Shown here one piece after another: positions 19,800 to 29,160 of a DNA stretch of 64,000 nt. The notes beneath the pieces are model-generated. The model was given only the letters and a program-made list of their open reading frames with translations, had not been told where the DNA came from and ran no database searches. Made by a program: the position numbers and the translations under genes. How positions within the stretch are numbered: position 1 is the first letter of the stretch; the number at the start of each line of letters is the position of its first letter. The stretch is from Gallionella sp. (lineage in GTDB: Bacteria > Pseudomonadota > Gammaproteobacteria > Burkholderiales > Gallionellaceae), in assembly GCA_028687575.1 (NCBI GenBank), contig JAQTZW010000005.1, positions 1 through 64,000 of the forward strand, written 5' to 3'.

Positions 19800-22265
19800 C
19801 TAGCGGCCATTCAGCAGGCGGGTGAACTCGTCCAGCGGCACCGGTTTGCCGAACAGGTAGCCCTGATAGCAAAGGCATCCGGCTTTTTCCAGGAAGTCGC
19901 GCTGGGCTTGGGTTTCCACGCCTTCGGCGATGACCTCCATGCCCAGATTGTTGGCCATGCCGATGATGGTTTGCGCAATCACGGTGTCTGCAGCCCTGAT
20001 GCCTATGCTACGCACGAAGGACTGATCAATCTTGAGTTGGTCGAGCGGTAGTTGCGTCAGGTAAGACAGCGACGAGTAGCCCGTGCCAAAATCGTCCATA
20101 GAGAAGCGTACGCCGGTCTGTTTCAAGGCCAGCATCTTGGTAATGGTGTCGCCAATGTTATGGATGACGATGCTTTCGGTCATCTCCAGCTTCAGCAGCC
20201 TGGGGTCTATTCCTGAGCGGTTGATGATCTCTGTCACCTGATTGACGAAATCCGGCTGACGGAATTGTCGTTCACTGACATTTACCGCCAGTTGCAATTC
20301 GCAGGTCAAAGGGTCGTTTTCCCAAGTTTTAATCTGCTGGCAGGCCGATTCGATCACCCAGCGACCGATAGCCAGAATATGACCGGTTTCTTCGGCCATC
20401 GGGATGAATTGTACTGGCGAGATCAGGCCGCGTTCAGGATGTATCCAGCGCAGCAGGATTTCGGCACCGGTAATTTTTCCGGTTTGATCAACCTGCATCT
20501 GGTAATACAGGCGGAACTCCTGTTTTTGTAAGGCGTTGCGCATCCCTGCTTCCAGTTGAGTTCGCGCTTCCAGTTCATCCTGCATGACCGGGTCAAAGAA
20601 GCGCAGTGTATTGCGACCTGATTTCTTCGCGGCATACATCGCGGTGTCGGCCTGTTTGAGCAGCTCGTCGAGTTTCCCTCGGTAGTTGATGAACAGCGTG
20701 ATGCCCATGCTGGAGGAACTGTGGAATTCGTATCCTTCCAGCAAATAGGGCTGACTGAGTACGCCTAGCACTTTTTCAGCCACGCTCCGCGCCTGGATCG
20801 CGGCATGGGAAGCATCATCACTCAATCCTTCAAGGATCAGCACGAATTCGTCGCCCCCGAAACGCGACACGGTGTCTTCCTCTCGCACACATCCCTGTAA
20901 TCGTTTTGCCACTTCGACCAGCAACAGGTCGCCTATGTCGTGGCCCTTGGTGTCATTGAGTGCCTTGAAGTTGTCCAAATCCAGGAATATCAACGCACCG
21001 CCGGTTCGGTGGCGAATACTTGCGGCGACCGAATGATGTAGCCGGTCAAGCAGCAAGCGCCTGTTGGGCAGCTGGCTCAGCGAGTCGTAGTAGGCCAGCT
21101 TGTGTATATCTTGCTCGGCCTGTTTGCGTTCGGTGATGTCCGTGAAGGAACCAATATAGTGGGTGACGTGGCCATCCTGGTCGAGTACGGCGGAAACATT
21201 CATCCATGCCGGGAAGATGCTGCCGTCCTTGCGTTTGTTGATGATTTCGCCCTGCCAGTGGTAATTGCTGTTCAGGCTGTCCCACAGGCCCTGATAGAAC
21301 AGGGCATCATGGCGACCCGACTTGAGCAATGAAGGTTTGCTGCCGATGACTTCTTCAGGGCTGAAGCCGGTGATCCGCGTGAATGCGCTGTTGACACGGA
21401 TGATTACGGCGTGCGCATCCGTCACCATGATGGCTTCATCGATCTCAAAAGCAATCGCGGCGATGCGCGAGGCGGCTTCATGTTCCTCTCGGGCTATCAT
21501 CATGCTGTTGAAGGTATGGGCAAGTTCGGCGATATCGCTGGGGCCGCCGGGGATGGCGCGTACCTGGGATTGGCCGCTGCGTGCGCGTCTCATGCTGATT
21601 GACAATTGTTCCAGTGGTCGAGACATATTGCGTGTCAGTGTGCGTATCGCGAACAGGAACAACAGTGCGAAAGAAATGGCGATGGTCAGGTTGGAAATAA
21701 GAATGCTCGTGGTCATCTTGTCCAGTGCCGCCTTGCTCATCACGACCGAAACCTGGCCCAGAAACTCCGGTTTGGTGGCATCACTGAATGGGGTTGCGGC
21801 CGTTGCTTTCGAATATACCGGCGCGGTGAAGTGCCATGCTTCGTTGTTTTCCGCTGTCAGTTTTGCGGTGATCTGAGCATCATCCTGCAGTGGGTGGTAG
21901 TCTGCCTGCTGTAGGGGATGTGATGTGGTATCGGTCAGGTCAATATTGCCATTGCTGAGCAATACCTTTCCTCCACTATCCCTGATCTGAACGCCGGTCA
22001 CGCCCGGGAAGGCTAGGGTGACTTTAACGGCTTCGGCGGCGTTGTCGGCGGAAGAATAGATCAGTGCCAGCGTACTTTCGCGCGCCAGATTCTCGGTAAT
22101 GTGTTGGCCCTGTTCGATCAGATTCTCGCGCACCCGCCTGTTGCCCTGCCACGATCCGGTAAGGGACGAAAGCATGGCCAGCAGCAGGATGCCCAGCGTG
22201 ATCGAGGCACTGATCTGACGTCGGAAGGTGAACTTCTGCAGAAACGATGGAAATTTGTCCGGCAT
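19800..22265 (-). CDS. Membrane PAS-GGDEF-EAL c-di-GMP turnover protein
   Basis: This 821-residue protein has two membrane segments (about 17-35 and 185-205) enclosing a periplasmic sensor of about 150 residues. HAMP (about 205-265), PAS (about 275-385), GGDEF (about 390-555) and EAL (about 565-815) follow. GGDEF is intact with an RxxD inhibitory site (REED). The EAL motif reads EILLRW with DDFGTGYSSL and EGVETQAQ intact, so both activities are plausible. A TAGGAGA ribosome site embedded in the stop codon of the preceding substrate-binding-protein gene suggests coupled expression. That protein probably feeds the periplasmic domain. Confidence 0.93.
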   Translation of the reverse strand: MPDKFPSFLQKFTFRRQISASITLGILLLAMLSSLTGSWQGNRRVRENLIEQGQHITENLARESTLALIYSSADNAAEAVKVTLAFPGVTGVQIRDSGGKVLLSNGNIDLTDTTSHPLQQADYHPLQDDAQITAKLTAENNEAWHFTAPVYSKATAATPFSDATKPEFLGQVSVVMSKAALDKMTTSILISNLTIAISFALLFLFAIRTLTRNMSRPLEQLSISMRRARSGQSQVRAIPGGPSDIAELAHTFNSMMIAREEHEAASRIAAIAFEIDEAIMVTDAHAVIIRVNSAFTRITGFSPEEVIGSKPSLLKSGRHDALFYQGLWDSLNSNYHWQGEIINKRKDGSIFPAWMNVSAVLDQDGHVTHYIGSFTDITERKQAEQDIHKLAYYDSLSQLPNRRLLLDRLHHSVAASIRHRTGGALIFLDLDNFKALNDTKGHDIGDLLLVEVAKRLQGCVREEDTVSRFGGDEFVLILEGLSDDASHAAIQARSVAEKVLGVLSQPYLLEGYEFHSSSSMGITLFINYRGKLDELLKQADTAMYAAKKSGRNTLRFFDPVMQDELEARTQLEAGMRNALQKQEFRLYYQMQVDQTGKITGAEILLRWIHPERGLISPVQFIPMAEETGHILAIGRWVIESACQQIKTWENDPLTCELQLAVNVSERQFRQPDFVNQVTEIINRSGIDPRLLKLEMTESIVIHNIGDTITKMLALKQTGVRFSMDDFGTGYSSLSYLTQLPLDQLKIDQSFVRSIGIRAADTVIAQTIIGMANNLGMEVIAEGVETQAQRDFLEKAGCLCYQGYLFGKPVPLDEFTRLLNGR

Positions 22266-22276
22266 TATCGTTTCTC

Positions 22277-23299
22277 CTAGCGTTCCGGATAAACCATGTC
22301 GAAATGCTGCGCGCGACCAATATTCAGTCCGAGGTGTTTGGCGGTGCGCAGGTTGACGGAGACCAGCACCTCACGCAGCGGAAGCAGGCTGTCGGTGTCG
22401 TTGCTGTCATTGCCCAAAAAGGCGAGTGCGGATTCGGCGAGATGGCGACCCAGTTCGACATTGTCCGGATATAACGAGAAAAGCACCCCTTGACGAACAT
22501 GACCGGGATTGCTCGAAAATACGGCAAGGTTGCGATTCCAGGATTCCTGCAACACCATGGGAAGCACTGTCCCTTCTTCTACCGTGGTGGGGTCCTGTGG
22601 CAACCAAAGGGCATCACGGCTATTGTCACTCTCGGTCATGATCTTGCTGTAGGCAGTCATCGCTCCCCGCAAGTCCAGTGCCTCGATGGCGATCAATTCG
22701 ATATTCTGGGCGCGGGCGGCCTCTCTAGCCAAGCGTACCAGCCAGGAATTCACGCGTGGATCGTACACGGTGTAGATGCGCCGTACCTTCGGCATCAACT
22801 CCTTGATGCGCAAGAACAGTAGCGCGGGGTCGGGGCATAGCACGTTCACTTGCAGATTTCGTGGCCGACTTTCCTGGGTGGTCAATACCCCGCCGACCAC
22901 TACCCGGAAGCTGTTGTCCAGCGCGGTAGTCAATCTGGCAGCCTGTCGGCCCAGCGCGATGATGACTTTGGTGTCCTTGCGGCGCAGGTTGGCGTTCAAT
23001 TCGGTCGCATCGGCATTCGCTTGCACGGCGAATTCATTGACGCGCCCGTGGGTTCTTTCCTGAATGCCCGCGATGATCTGGGTGAATACGCTGCGGTAGG
23101 GTTCGCTGATGTCGGGATAGAGGACGGCGATACTGCCTGTGCCGGGTAACTGGACAGTCTTGTTGTCCAGAGGCTTGGCAGCAGGGGCGGCGGCATAGAC
23201 TGCGCCCGGCAGTAGCGACGAGATCAGCAACAGCAAAGCTGCCTGCAACCAGCGGCGCGGCAGGTTTGCGATCAGCGGTGCTGTGGCTGTGCGATTCAT
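22277..23299 (-). CDS. ABC-type substrate-binding-like protein, likely sensory partner
   Basis: This 340-residue exported protein has a signal peptide (about residues 17-37, ending VYA|AAP) and the two-lobe fold of the ABC_sub_bind family, with motifs such as IAVLYPDISEPYRSVFTQI, TKVIIALGRQA and VFSSNPGHVRQGVLFSLYPD. No permease or ATPase lies nearby. It is the first gene of a two-gene unit, 11 bases before a membrane GGDEF/EAL gene, so it more likely presents a ligand to that sensor than feeds a transporter. The ligand is unknown. Confidence 0.82.
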   Translation of the reverse strand: MNRTATAPLIANLPRRWLQAALLLLISSLLPGAVYAAAPAAKPLDNKTVQLPGTGSIAVLYPDISEPYRSVFTQIIAGIQERTHGRVNEFAVQANADATELNANLRRKDTKVIIALGRQAARLTTALDNSFRVVVGGVLTTQESRPRNLQVNVLCPDPALLFLRIKELMPKVRRIYTVYDPRVNSWLVRLAREAARAQNIELIAIEALDLRGAMTAYSKIMTESDNSRDALWLPQDPTTVEEGTVLPMVLQESWNRNLAVFSSNPGHVRQGVLFSLYPDNVELGRHLAESALAFLGNDSNDTDSLLPLREVLVSVNLRTAKHLGLNIGRAQHFDMVYPER

Positions 23300-23519
23300 G
23301 GTGTCGTGGTTTCGGAGGAGGCGCTGAAGGTCAGCCGGTCAGTTGAATCAGGTGGGCGGATACTACCAAGTTTTTCCCCCTGTTAGCCAAGCGGGAACAA
23401 AAAAATTCAGCTTGGACGAAAAGCTGGGTTAGCATTGTCAACTGAAAGAATTTGACGGGTTCGGAGGGGGATTTCCTCGGCATGGAGTAATGGGGGAGGC
23501 GTGTGGAGAATGGATAGTC

Positions 23520-25367
23520 ATGGATACTGAAGTATCGCCAAGTGCCGCGCCTGTAGGCAAGGGTGGGCAACAACTGGATGTGGCCGATTTGCTGGTGGCG
23601 TATCTGGAACAGATAGGGGCGGAGTATGTGTTTGGCGTACCCGGCGGCGCGATAGAACCGCTGTATAACGCCATCGCAAGAAGCACTCGACGGGGCCGCA
23701 TCCGTCATATTCTTGCCCGTCACGAAAGCGGGGCCGCCTTCATGGCGGATGGCTATGCACGCGAGACCGGCAAGCTCGCCGTGTGCTGTTCGACATCCGG
23801 CCCGGGGGCAACCAACCTCATCACGGGCGTGGCCTGTGCTTATGACAACAACATCCCCATGCTGGTGATTACCGGGCAGCCTGCCTTGCCTTCCTTTGGC
23901 AAGAATCCGTTACAGGAATCGAGTTGCACCGGCATCAATACCCTGGCCATGTTCCGCCATTGCACCCGCTACAACTCGCTGGTCTCGCATCCGCTGCAGA
24001 TGGAGGCCAAGTTGATCGCCGCCTTGCAAAGTGCGGTGCGTGCGCCCAAGGGGCCGGCGCATCTGAGTTTTCCGGTGGATGTGTTCCGCAGCCCCGCAGC
24101 GAATTCCATGCCAGCCTACGACCTGCGCAACCTGCTGCTGGCTTCCTCCATGGTGGATGACGAGGCTGTCGAGAAACTGAGCGAAATGCTGCTCGAAACG
24201 GGCGAGGTGGTACTGTTGATCGGCGGGGATTGTGGCGAGGCGATAGGCTCGATACTGAGATTCGCAACATTGAAGGGCATGCGCTTCGTCACGACACCGG
24301 ACGGTAAAGGACTCGTCAATCCACGTCATCCCCTGTATTGCGGCGTTTTCGGCTTCGGCGGTCATGCTTGCGCCGATGACACCCTGAAGGATCCCGCCGT
24401 GCAGTTGATACTTGCGGTCGGCACCGGCATGGGGGAGTGGAACAGCGGCGGTTGGTGCGAGAGTCTGCTCAACACGCGTTTGGTGCATATTGATGATTCT
24501 GAAGAGCATCTTTCGCGCACGCCGATGGCGCGTCTGCATGTGCGGGGTCGTATCCTGAGCATTTTCAATGGGCTGATAGAGCGTCTCTACGACAGTCAGA
24601 TGGCTGACAGTGCCAGCTATTGCCAGCAATCTCTGCCGTTGCGGCAGACGGAAGCAGAACTGTTGCTGCAAAAAATGCAGGCTGCCCCCGACAAATTCCT
24701 GAGTGATGCGACGCCAATCACGCCGCAACGGCTGATGTTCGAGTTGGGCCAGGCGTTCCCGCCGACCACCCGCTTTCTCGCCGATACCGGCAACAGCGTT
24801 TCCTGGGCAGTTCATTACCTGAATCCTGCCGCCGACCGGCGCTTTTGCGAAAGAAGACTGGGATTGTGCGGTCGCGGTCGCAAGATTTCGTCCGGACGCC
24901 GCAAGGCGGCCAACGGCTGGCTCAGGGTGACGATGAATTTCGTGCCGATGGGCTGGGCGATCGGCGGCGCAATAGGCACGGCGGCGGCCAACCCCAGTGT
25001 GCCGGTGGTGTGCATTACCGGAGACGGCAGCATGTTGATGAACGGCCAGGAGATCTCGGTTGCCGTGGCGGAAAATATGACGGTCATCTTTGTCGTGCTC
25101 AACGATCAGGCGTTGGGGATGGTCAAGCATGGCCAGCGTCTGGCGGGTGCGGAGCAGATAGGCTGCGGCCTGCCGCCGACCGATTTTGCGATGCTGGCGC
25201 GCGCCATGGGGGCTGAAGCGCATACCATCCGGGCGCCGGAGGATTTCTCCCGTTTCGACATCGCCGCGCTTTGCGCCCGCCGGGGGCCAACCCTGTTGGA
25301 TGTGCTGATAGACCCCGATGAAGTTCCGCCGATGAATGTCAGGATGCGCGTCCTGAATAATACCTAA
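23520..25367 (+). CDS. Acetolactate-synthase-like TPP-dependent enzyme
   Basis: This 615-residue protein has the three-domain layout of the acetohydroxyacid synthase/pyruvate oxidase family. The catalytic Glu lies in HESGAAFMADGYAR (about residue 69). The middle Rossmann-like domain spans about 200-340, and the TPP/Mg motif starts with GDGSMLMNGQE (GDG at about 501) and ends at VLNDQALGMV. A C-terminal insertion around 445-480 is rich in Arg/Cys/Lys. No regulatory ilvH partner is adjacent; instead two citrate-synthase-fold genes follow 8 bases later. The true substrate is probably not simply pyruvate plus pyruvate. The start could also be ATG 23490, but its GGAG sits only 2 bases away, while 23520 has GGAGA at usable distance. 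Confidence 0.85.
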   Translation: MDTEVSPSAAPVGKGGQQLDVADLLVAYLEQIGAEYVFGVPGGAIEPLYNAIARSTRRGRIRHILARHESGAAFMADGYARETGKLAVCCSTSGPGATNLITGVACAYDNNIPMLVITGQPALPSFGKNPLQESSCTGINTLAMFRHCTRYNSLVSHPLQMEAKLIAALQSAVRAPKGPAHLSFPVDVFRSPAANSMPAYDLRNLLLASSMVDDEAVEKLSEMLLETGEVVLLIGGDCGEAIGSILRFATLKGMRFVTTPDGKGLVNPRHPLYCGVFGFGGHACADDTLKDPAVQLILAVGTGMGEWNSGGWCESLLNTRLVHIDDSEEHLSRTPMARLHVRGRILSIFNGLIERLYDSQMADSASYCQQSLPLRQTEAELLLQKMQAAPDKFLSDATPITPQRLMFELGQAFPPTTRFLADTGNSVSWAVHYLNPAADRRFCERRLGLCGRGRKISSGRRKAANGWLRVTMNFVPMGWAIGGAIGTAAANPSVPVVCITGDGSMLMNGQEISVAVAENMTVIFVVLNDQALGMVKHGQRLAGAEQIGCGLPPTDFAMLARAMGAEAHTIRAPEDFSRFDIAALCARRGPTLLDVLIDPDEVPPMNVRMRVLNNT

Positions 25368-25375
25368 GGAAAACA

Positions 25376-26173
25376 ATGAGTAATTCTGAAAAAACCGCCG
25401 CGATCCGCACCCGCATCTGGCGGGAAGAGCCTGAAGCCGATAACCCGTTCGCCACCCGCGCCGCCTATTGCCGGGGCTTTGATGTGTATGGCGAGATGTT
25501 GGGCAACGCGCGTTGGGTGGAGATGCTCTATCTGCTATTCCGTGAGCAAGCTCCCAGCCCGGCACAAGCCGATTTGCTGGAAGCGTTGGCCGTGGCGCTG
25601 GCCAACCCCGGCCCGCGCGATGCCTCGGTGCATGCTGCCATGTGCGGCGGGGTGTGCGGCTCGACGGCTGCCTCGACGCTGATGGCGGCGCTGGCGGTCG
25701 GGGCGGGCAATCTGTCCGGCGGACGCGAAGTGTATCTGGCCATGCAGGGGTGGGGTGAGTGCGGTACGGATGTTGCGGCGTGGCGTAACAGGCGTGAGCG
25801 CTTGGCATTGGGTATGGATACAATTTGGCCCGAGCCTGAGCATCCGCCCGGCTTCGACCCGCACGGTGTCAGTACTGCCACGCATGTAAAACAAACGCTT
25901 TCCTGCCTTGCCGGTTTGAGCGAGGGAATATATCTGGTTTGGTTGCAACAAAATCTGCCGGAGCTGGAGTCAATAGTGGGCTGTCCGCTCGCCTTGTCGG
26001 GTGTGGCTGCCGCCGCGTTTGCCGATCTGGGGTTTTCGCCCGATCAGGGCGAGATGCTGCACCTGCTGTTGCGTCTGCCGGGTGCGGCAGCGCATGCGCT
26101 GGAGCAGAAGCCGCTGGGTTACAAGAATTTCCCTTTTGGTACGGTGGAACTGGAGAATGAGGAACAGCCATGA
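25376..26173 (+). CDS. Citrate synthase-like protein A, active site degenerate
   Basis: This 265-residue protein shows the core of the citrate synthase/citryl-CoA lyase fold but is far shorter than GltA (437 residues in this genome). Aligned by eye with GltA, the first catalytic His (274 of Glt[10 protein letters not shown]) is Ser114 in GNLSGGREV. The second (GFGHRVY) may be kept as His156 in EHPPGFDPHG. The catalytic Asp (NVDFYSG) is Leu205 in CPLALSG. It is therefore unlikely to be an ordinary citrate synthase. AGGA lies 7 bases before the ATG. It starts 8 bases after the TPP enzyme and overlaps the next gene by 4 bases. Confidence 0.78.
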   Translation: MSNSEKTAAIRTRIWREEPEADNPFATRAAYCRGFDVYGEMLGNARWVEMLYLLFREQAPSPAQADLLEALAVALANPGPRDASVHAAMCGGVCGSTAASTLMAALAVGAGNLSGGREVYLAMQGWGECGTDVAAWRNRRERLALGMDTIWPEPEHPPGFDPHGVSTATHVKQTLSCLAGLSEGIYLVWLQQNLPELESIVGCPLALSGVAAAAFADLGFSPDQGEMLHLLLRLPGAAAHALEQKPLGYKNFPFGTVELENEEQP

Positions 26174-27006
26174 GTGAACGAAAATACGGGCCGGACAGCT
26201 TGCAGGAAAATGTCGGCGTACTGAAAAGCCGCATGGGGACGTTCTATCCCGGTAGTCATGTGATCTTTCGCGGCCATGACCTGCACCGTGACCTGAAGGA
26301 CATGGACTGGATGGCGCTTTATGTGTTCGGTATCACAGGGCGTCGCTTCAGTGAGCAACAGTTGCGTTTGCTCCATGCCCTGTGGACTTACACCAGCTAT
26401 CCCGATGTCAGGCTGTGGAATAACCGCGTAGCGGCACTGGCTGGCAGCGCACGCAGCACCGGGACGCTGGGGATGGCGGCAGCGTTGGCGGTCTCGGAGG
26501 CTTCGATTTATGGGGGAGGTAACTATACCCGTGCTGTCCGCTTTCTTGTTTTCGCCAGAGAGCATGTGGCAGCGGGGGGCGATCTGGCCGAATGTGTGCA
26601 TCAGGAGCTCAAACGTAACCGCAGCATGGCCGGCTATGGCCGCCCGCTCGTTAATGGTGACGAGCGTAATCCCCATATCCTTGCTCTTGCCGAAGAACTG
26701 GAATTGGATCAAGGGGTTTACTTGCGCATGGCCTTGGAGATAGAGCAAATATTGCTGGCAAGCCGTATGCGCATAAAAATGAACTATGTCGGCCTGTCGG
26801 CTGCACTGGTGGCGGACATGAGTTTTTCTCCTCGTGAGTTCTATCTGTTTGCATTTCCGGCTTTTTTGGCAGGCATGCCCCCCGGTTTCATTGAAGCCTC
26901 AGAGCGTACCGAGGGGACTTTGTATCCTCTGGCTTGCGATGACGTTCTGTATGAGGGAGAATCCTGTCGCCCCTGGTTAAAGTCTGGTAATGATGTGCCG
27001 ATATAG
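26170..27006 (+). CDS. Citrate synthase-like protein B, active site degenerate
   Basis: This 278-residue protein is a second, diverged citrate-synthase-fold protein whose ATG overlaps the stop of protein A (ATGA). By eye all three catalytic positions of citrate synthase are changed: the first His is Tyr114 (SIYGGGNYT), the second is Arg158 (GYGRPLVNGDER, matching [13 protein letters not shown]) and the Asp is Asn205 (KMNYVGL). The CoA/fold landmarks around them remain. The strict coupling to A suggests an A-B hetero-oligomer, either with a new active site or as a binding/scaffold unit for the TPP enzyme. The function is unknown. Confidence 0.78.
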   Translation: MSERKYGPDSLQENVGVLKSRMGTFYPGSHVIFRGHDLHRDLKDMDWMALYVFGITGRRFSEQQLRLLHALWTYTSYPDVRLWNNRVAALAGSARSTGTLGMAAALAVSEASIYGGGNYTRAVRFLVFAREHVAAGGDLAECVHQELKRNRSMAGYGRPLVNGDERNPHILALAEELELDQGVYLRMALEIEQILLASRMRIKMNYVGLSAALVADMSFSPREFYLFAFPAFLAGMPPGFIEASERTEGTLYPLACDDVLYEGESCRPWLKSGNDVPI

Positions 27007-27038
27007 GGCCCGGTACGATCGGAACAATTGAACGATAT

Positions 27039-29108
27039 ATGCCATCATTTCATGCTGGAAAACTGACTGTGCTGCTCGCCATGTTATGGGGCGGAGCCGC
27101 TTATGCAACGCCCTCTGATGAGGAGGAGTTGGCGCTGGTATATGGTGACAAGGCCAATATCAGTATTGCCACGGGAAATTCGCAGTCCACCCGTCGTGCG
27201 CCGTCATCCGCGACCGTAATCACGGCCAACGACATCGCTGATATGGGGGCGACCAATCTGGATACGGTGCTGGAAACCGTACCCGGGCTTCATATTTCCT
27301 ATTCCAGTTCAGGACTGAATTCTATCTACAGTTTCCGTGGCATTGCCACCAGCCACAATCCGCAGGTGCTGATGCTGGTCAACGGCATTCCCATTACCAA
27401 CGTGTTTTGGGGCGACCGTAGCCTGATATGGGGGGGTATGCCGCTTGAGAATGTGGCGCGCATCGAGGTGATACGGGGGCCGGGCTCGGCGGTATATGGT
27501 GCGGATGCCTTTTCCGGCGTGATCAATGTCATCACCAAAACAGCGGCGGATATCAACGGCACCGAATTTGGCTTCGGGGCGGGCAGTTTCAACAGCCGCG
27601 CTGCCTGGATACAACATGGCGGCAAGCTGGGCGAACTGGATGCGTCCTTTTATCTGCGCGCCTCTAACAGCGACGGACAAAATGGCATCATCCGGCAGGA
27701 TGCGCAGTCGGTGCTGGATACGATTTTCGGTACACGGGCATCGCTGGCACCAGGCCCAGTCAATGCCCAGAATAAGTCTGTTGATATGCGCGCCGAGTTG
27801 GCGAAAGATGAGTGGCATATGCGGGCGGGGTATCAGCAACGCGAGTTGGGAACTGGCGCCGGCGTGGCGGGTGCGCTCGACCCGCTGGCGCGGGCGCATT
27901 CTTCCCGGCTTTACTTGGACGCGAGCTACGACAAGGTCAACTGTCTGCCAAACTGGGATGTATCGGCTGTGTTGGGGTATTACAACATCAAGGACAAGCC
28001 CGGCAATCCGGCCTATACCCTGTTTCCGGCCGGGTCTGTCTTGCCTTCGGGGGCATTCCCGAATGGCATGATAGGCAACCCCGGTCACGCAGAGCAGCAC
28101 ACGCACGGCAGCGTGTCCGCCTTCTATACGGGGTTTGCCGATCATCGTGTGCGGGTGGGAACCGGCTTTCGGGTCGAGGATCTTTATGCGACCTGGGAGG
28201 CCAAGAACTACGATGCGAATTTCGCTCCCTTGCCCGGCATAGTGAATGCGACCGGTAACCCGGCACTGATCTACATGTTGCCGCACAAGCGCAATCTGGT
28301 TTATGCCTTCGCCCAGGATGAATGGAGTTTTGCGCAGGACTGGACGCTGACCGCTGGGGTGCGCACCGATCGTTACTCGGATTTTGGCAGCACGACCAAC
28401 CCGCGTTTCGCACTGGTTTGGGATGCGGCCTACAACGTCGTGGTCAAGGCCATGCATGGCAGTGCCTTTCGCGCACCATCTTTCGCAGAACAATTTTCCA
28501 TAAATAATCCGGTGGCTGTTGGCACTCCCAATATTCAGCCAGAAACGATGTCCAGCGATGAGCTGGCGTTTTCCTGGAAGGTTTCGCCCGATTTAGAGAC
28601 CAACCTGAATTTCTTCCAGTACCGGATGCGCAACATCATCCTGCCGGTCGCAGCCAGGTATCAAAATATCGGCGATCAGACAGGGCACGGCATGGAATTT
28701 GATGCGACTTACGATGTTTCCAGCAAACTACGGATTGCTGGCAATATCGCTTTGCAACGCTCGACAGACAAGACTACCGGGCAGGATGCCGGCATAGCAC
28801 CGCATAGTCGCGTGTTCGTGCGTGCTGACTGGCGTGTCGCTCCGCAATGGCAATTGGGCACGACCCTTAATCATGTGGCAGGCCGGATGCGCGAGCCGGG
28901 CGATGTGAGGCCTAACGTGCCTGACTACACCACGGTGGACATGGTACTTCGTCACGATAATTTTGCGAATGACTGGGATGTGCGAGCCGTGGTGACGAAT
29001 TTATTCAACCGCACCGCTTGGGATCCGACCTTTAAGTCGGTCGGCATGCCGTCGGATTTACCCCTGCCGGGGCGTGCTTTTTATCTGATGATACAGAATA
29101 CGCTTTGA
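27039..29108 (+). CDS. TonB-dependent outer-membrane receptor
   Basis: This 689-residue receptor has a signal peptide (cleavage near AYA|TPS), a plug domain (about 50-165) with the motifs SSATVITANDIADMG, VLMLVNGIPI and IEVIRGPGSAVYGADAFSGVINV, and a 22-strand-type barrel ending in an aromatic-rich strand (FYLMIQNTL). It lies 32 bases after citrate synthase-like gene B and is the last gene before a terminator, so it probably belongs to that operon. It would import a siderophore, cofactor or other large ligand using TonB energy. The N-terminal part most resembles colicin/vitamin/siderophore receptors, but the ligand cannot be named. Confidence 0.9.
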   Translation: MPSFHAGKLTVLLAMLWGGAAYATPSDEEELALVYGDKANISIATGNSQSTRRAPSSATVITANDIADMGATNLDTVLETVPGLHISYSSSGLNSIYSFRGIATSHNPQVLMLVNGIPITNVFWGDRSLIWGGMPLENVARIEVIRGPGSAVYGADAFSGVINVITKTAADINGTEFGFGAGSFNSRAAWIQHGGKLGELDASFYLRASNSDGQNGIIRQDAQSVLDTIFGTRASLAPGPVNAQNKSVDMRAELAKDEWHMRAGYQQRELGTGAGVAGALDPLARAHSSRLYLDASYDKVNCLPNWDVSAVLGYYNIKDKPGNPAYTLFPAGSVLPSGAFPNGMIGNPGHAEQHTHGSVSAFYTGFADHRVRVGTGFRVEDLYATWEAKNYDANFAPLPGIVNATGNPALIYMLPHKRNLVYAFAQDEWSFAQDWTLTAGVRTDRYSDFGSTTNPRFALVWDAAYNVVVKAMHGSAFRAPSFAEQFSINNPVAVGTPNIQPETMSSDELAFSWKVSPDLETNLNFFQYRMRNIILPVAARYQNIGDQTGHGMEFDATYDVSSKLRIAGNIALQRSTDKTTGQDAGIAPHSRVFVRADWRVAPQWQLGTTLNHVAGRMREPGDVRPNVPDYTTVDMVLRHDNFANDWDVRAVVTNLFNRTAWDPTFKSVGMPSDLPLPGRAFYLMIQNTL

Positions 29109-29131
29109 GGAATTTCAATAGGTCTGACTGC

Positions 29132-29160
29132 AAGGGGGCGTTGCGCCCCCTTTGGTTTTT
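29132..29160 (+). terminator. Intrinsic terminator after the TonB receptor
   Basis: AAGGGGGCG and CGCCCCCTT form a 9-bp stem around TTG, followed by TGGTTTTT. It closes the TPP enzyme/receptor unit and lies at the convergent junction with mdh. Confidence 0.85.

Noticed and set aside
23910-25823. 637-codon open frame on the minus strand
   Set aside because: Antisense to the TPP enzyme and the citrate-synthase-like gene; no family resemblance.
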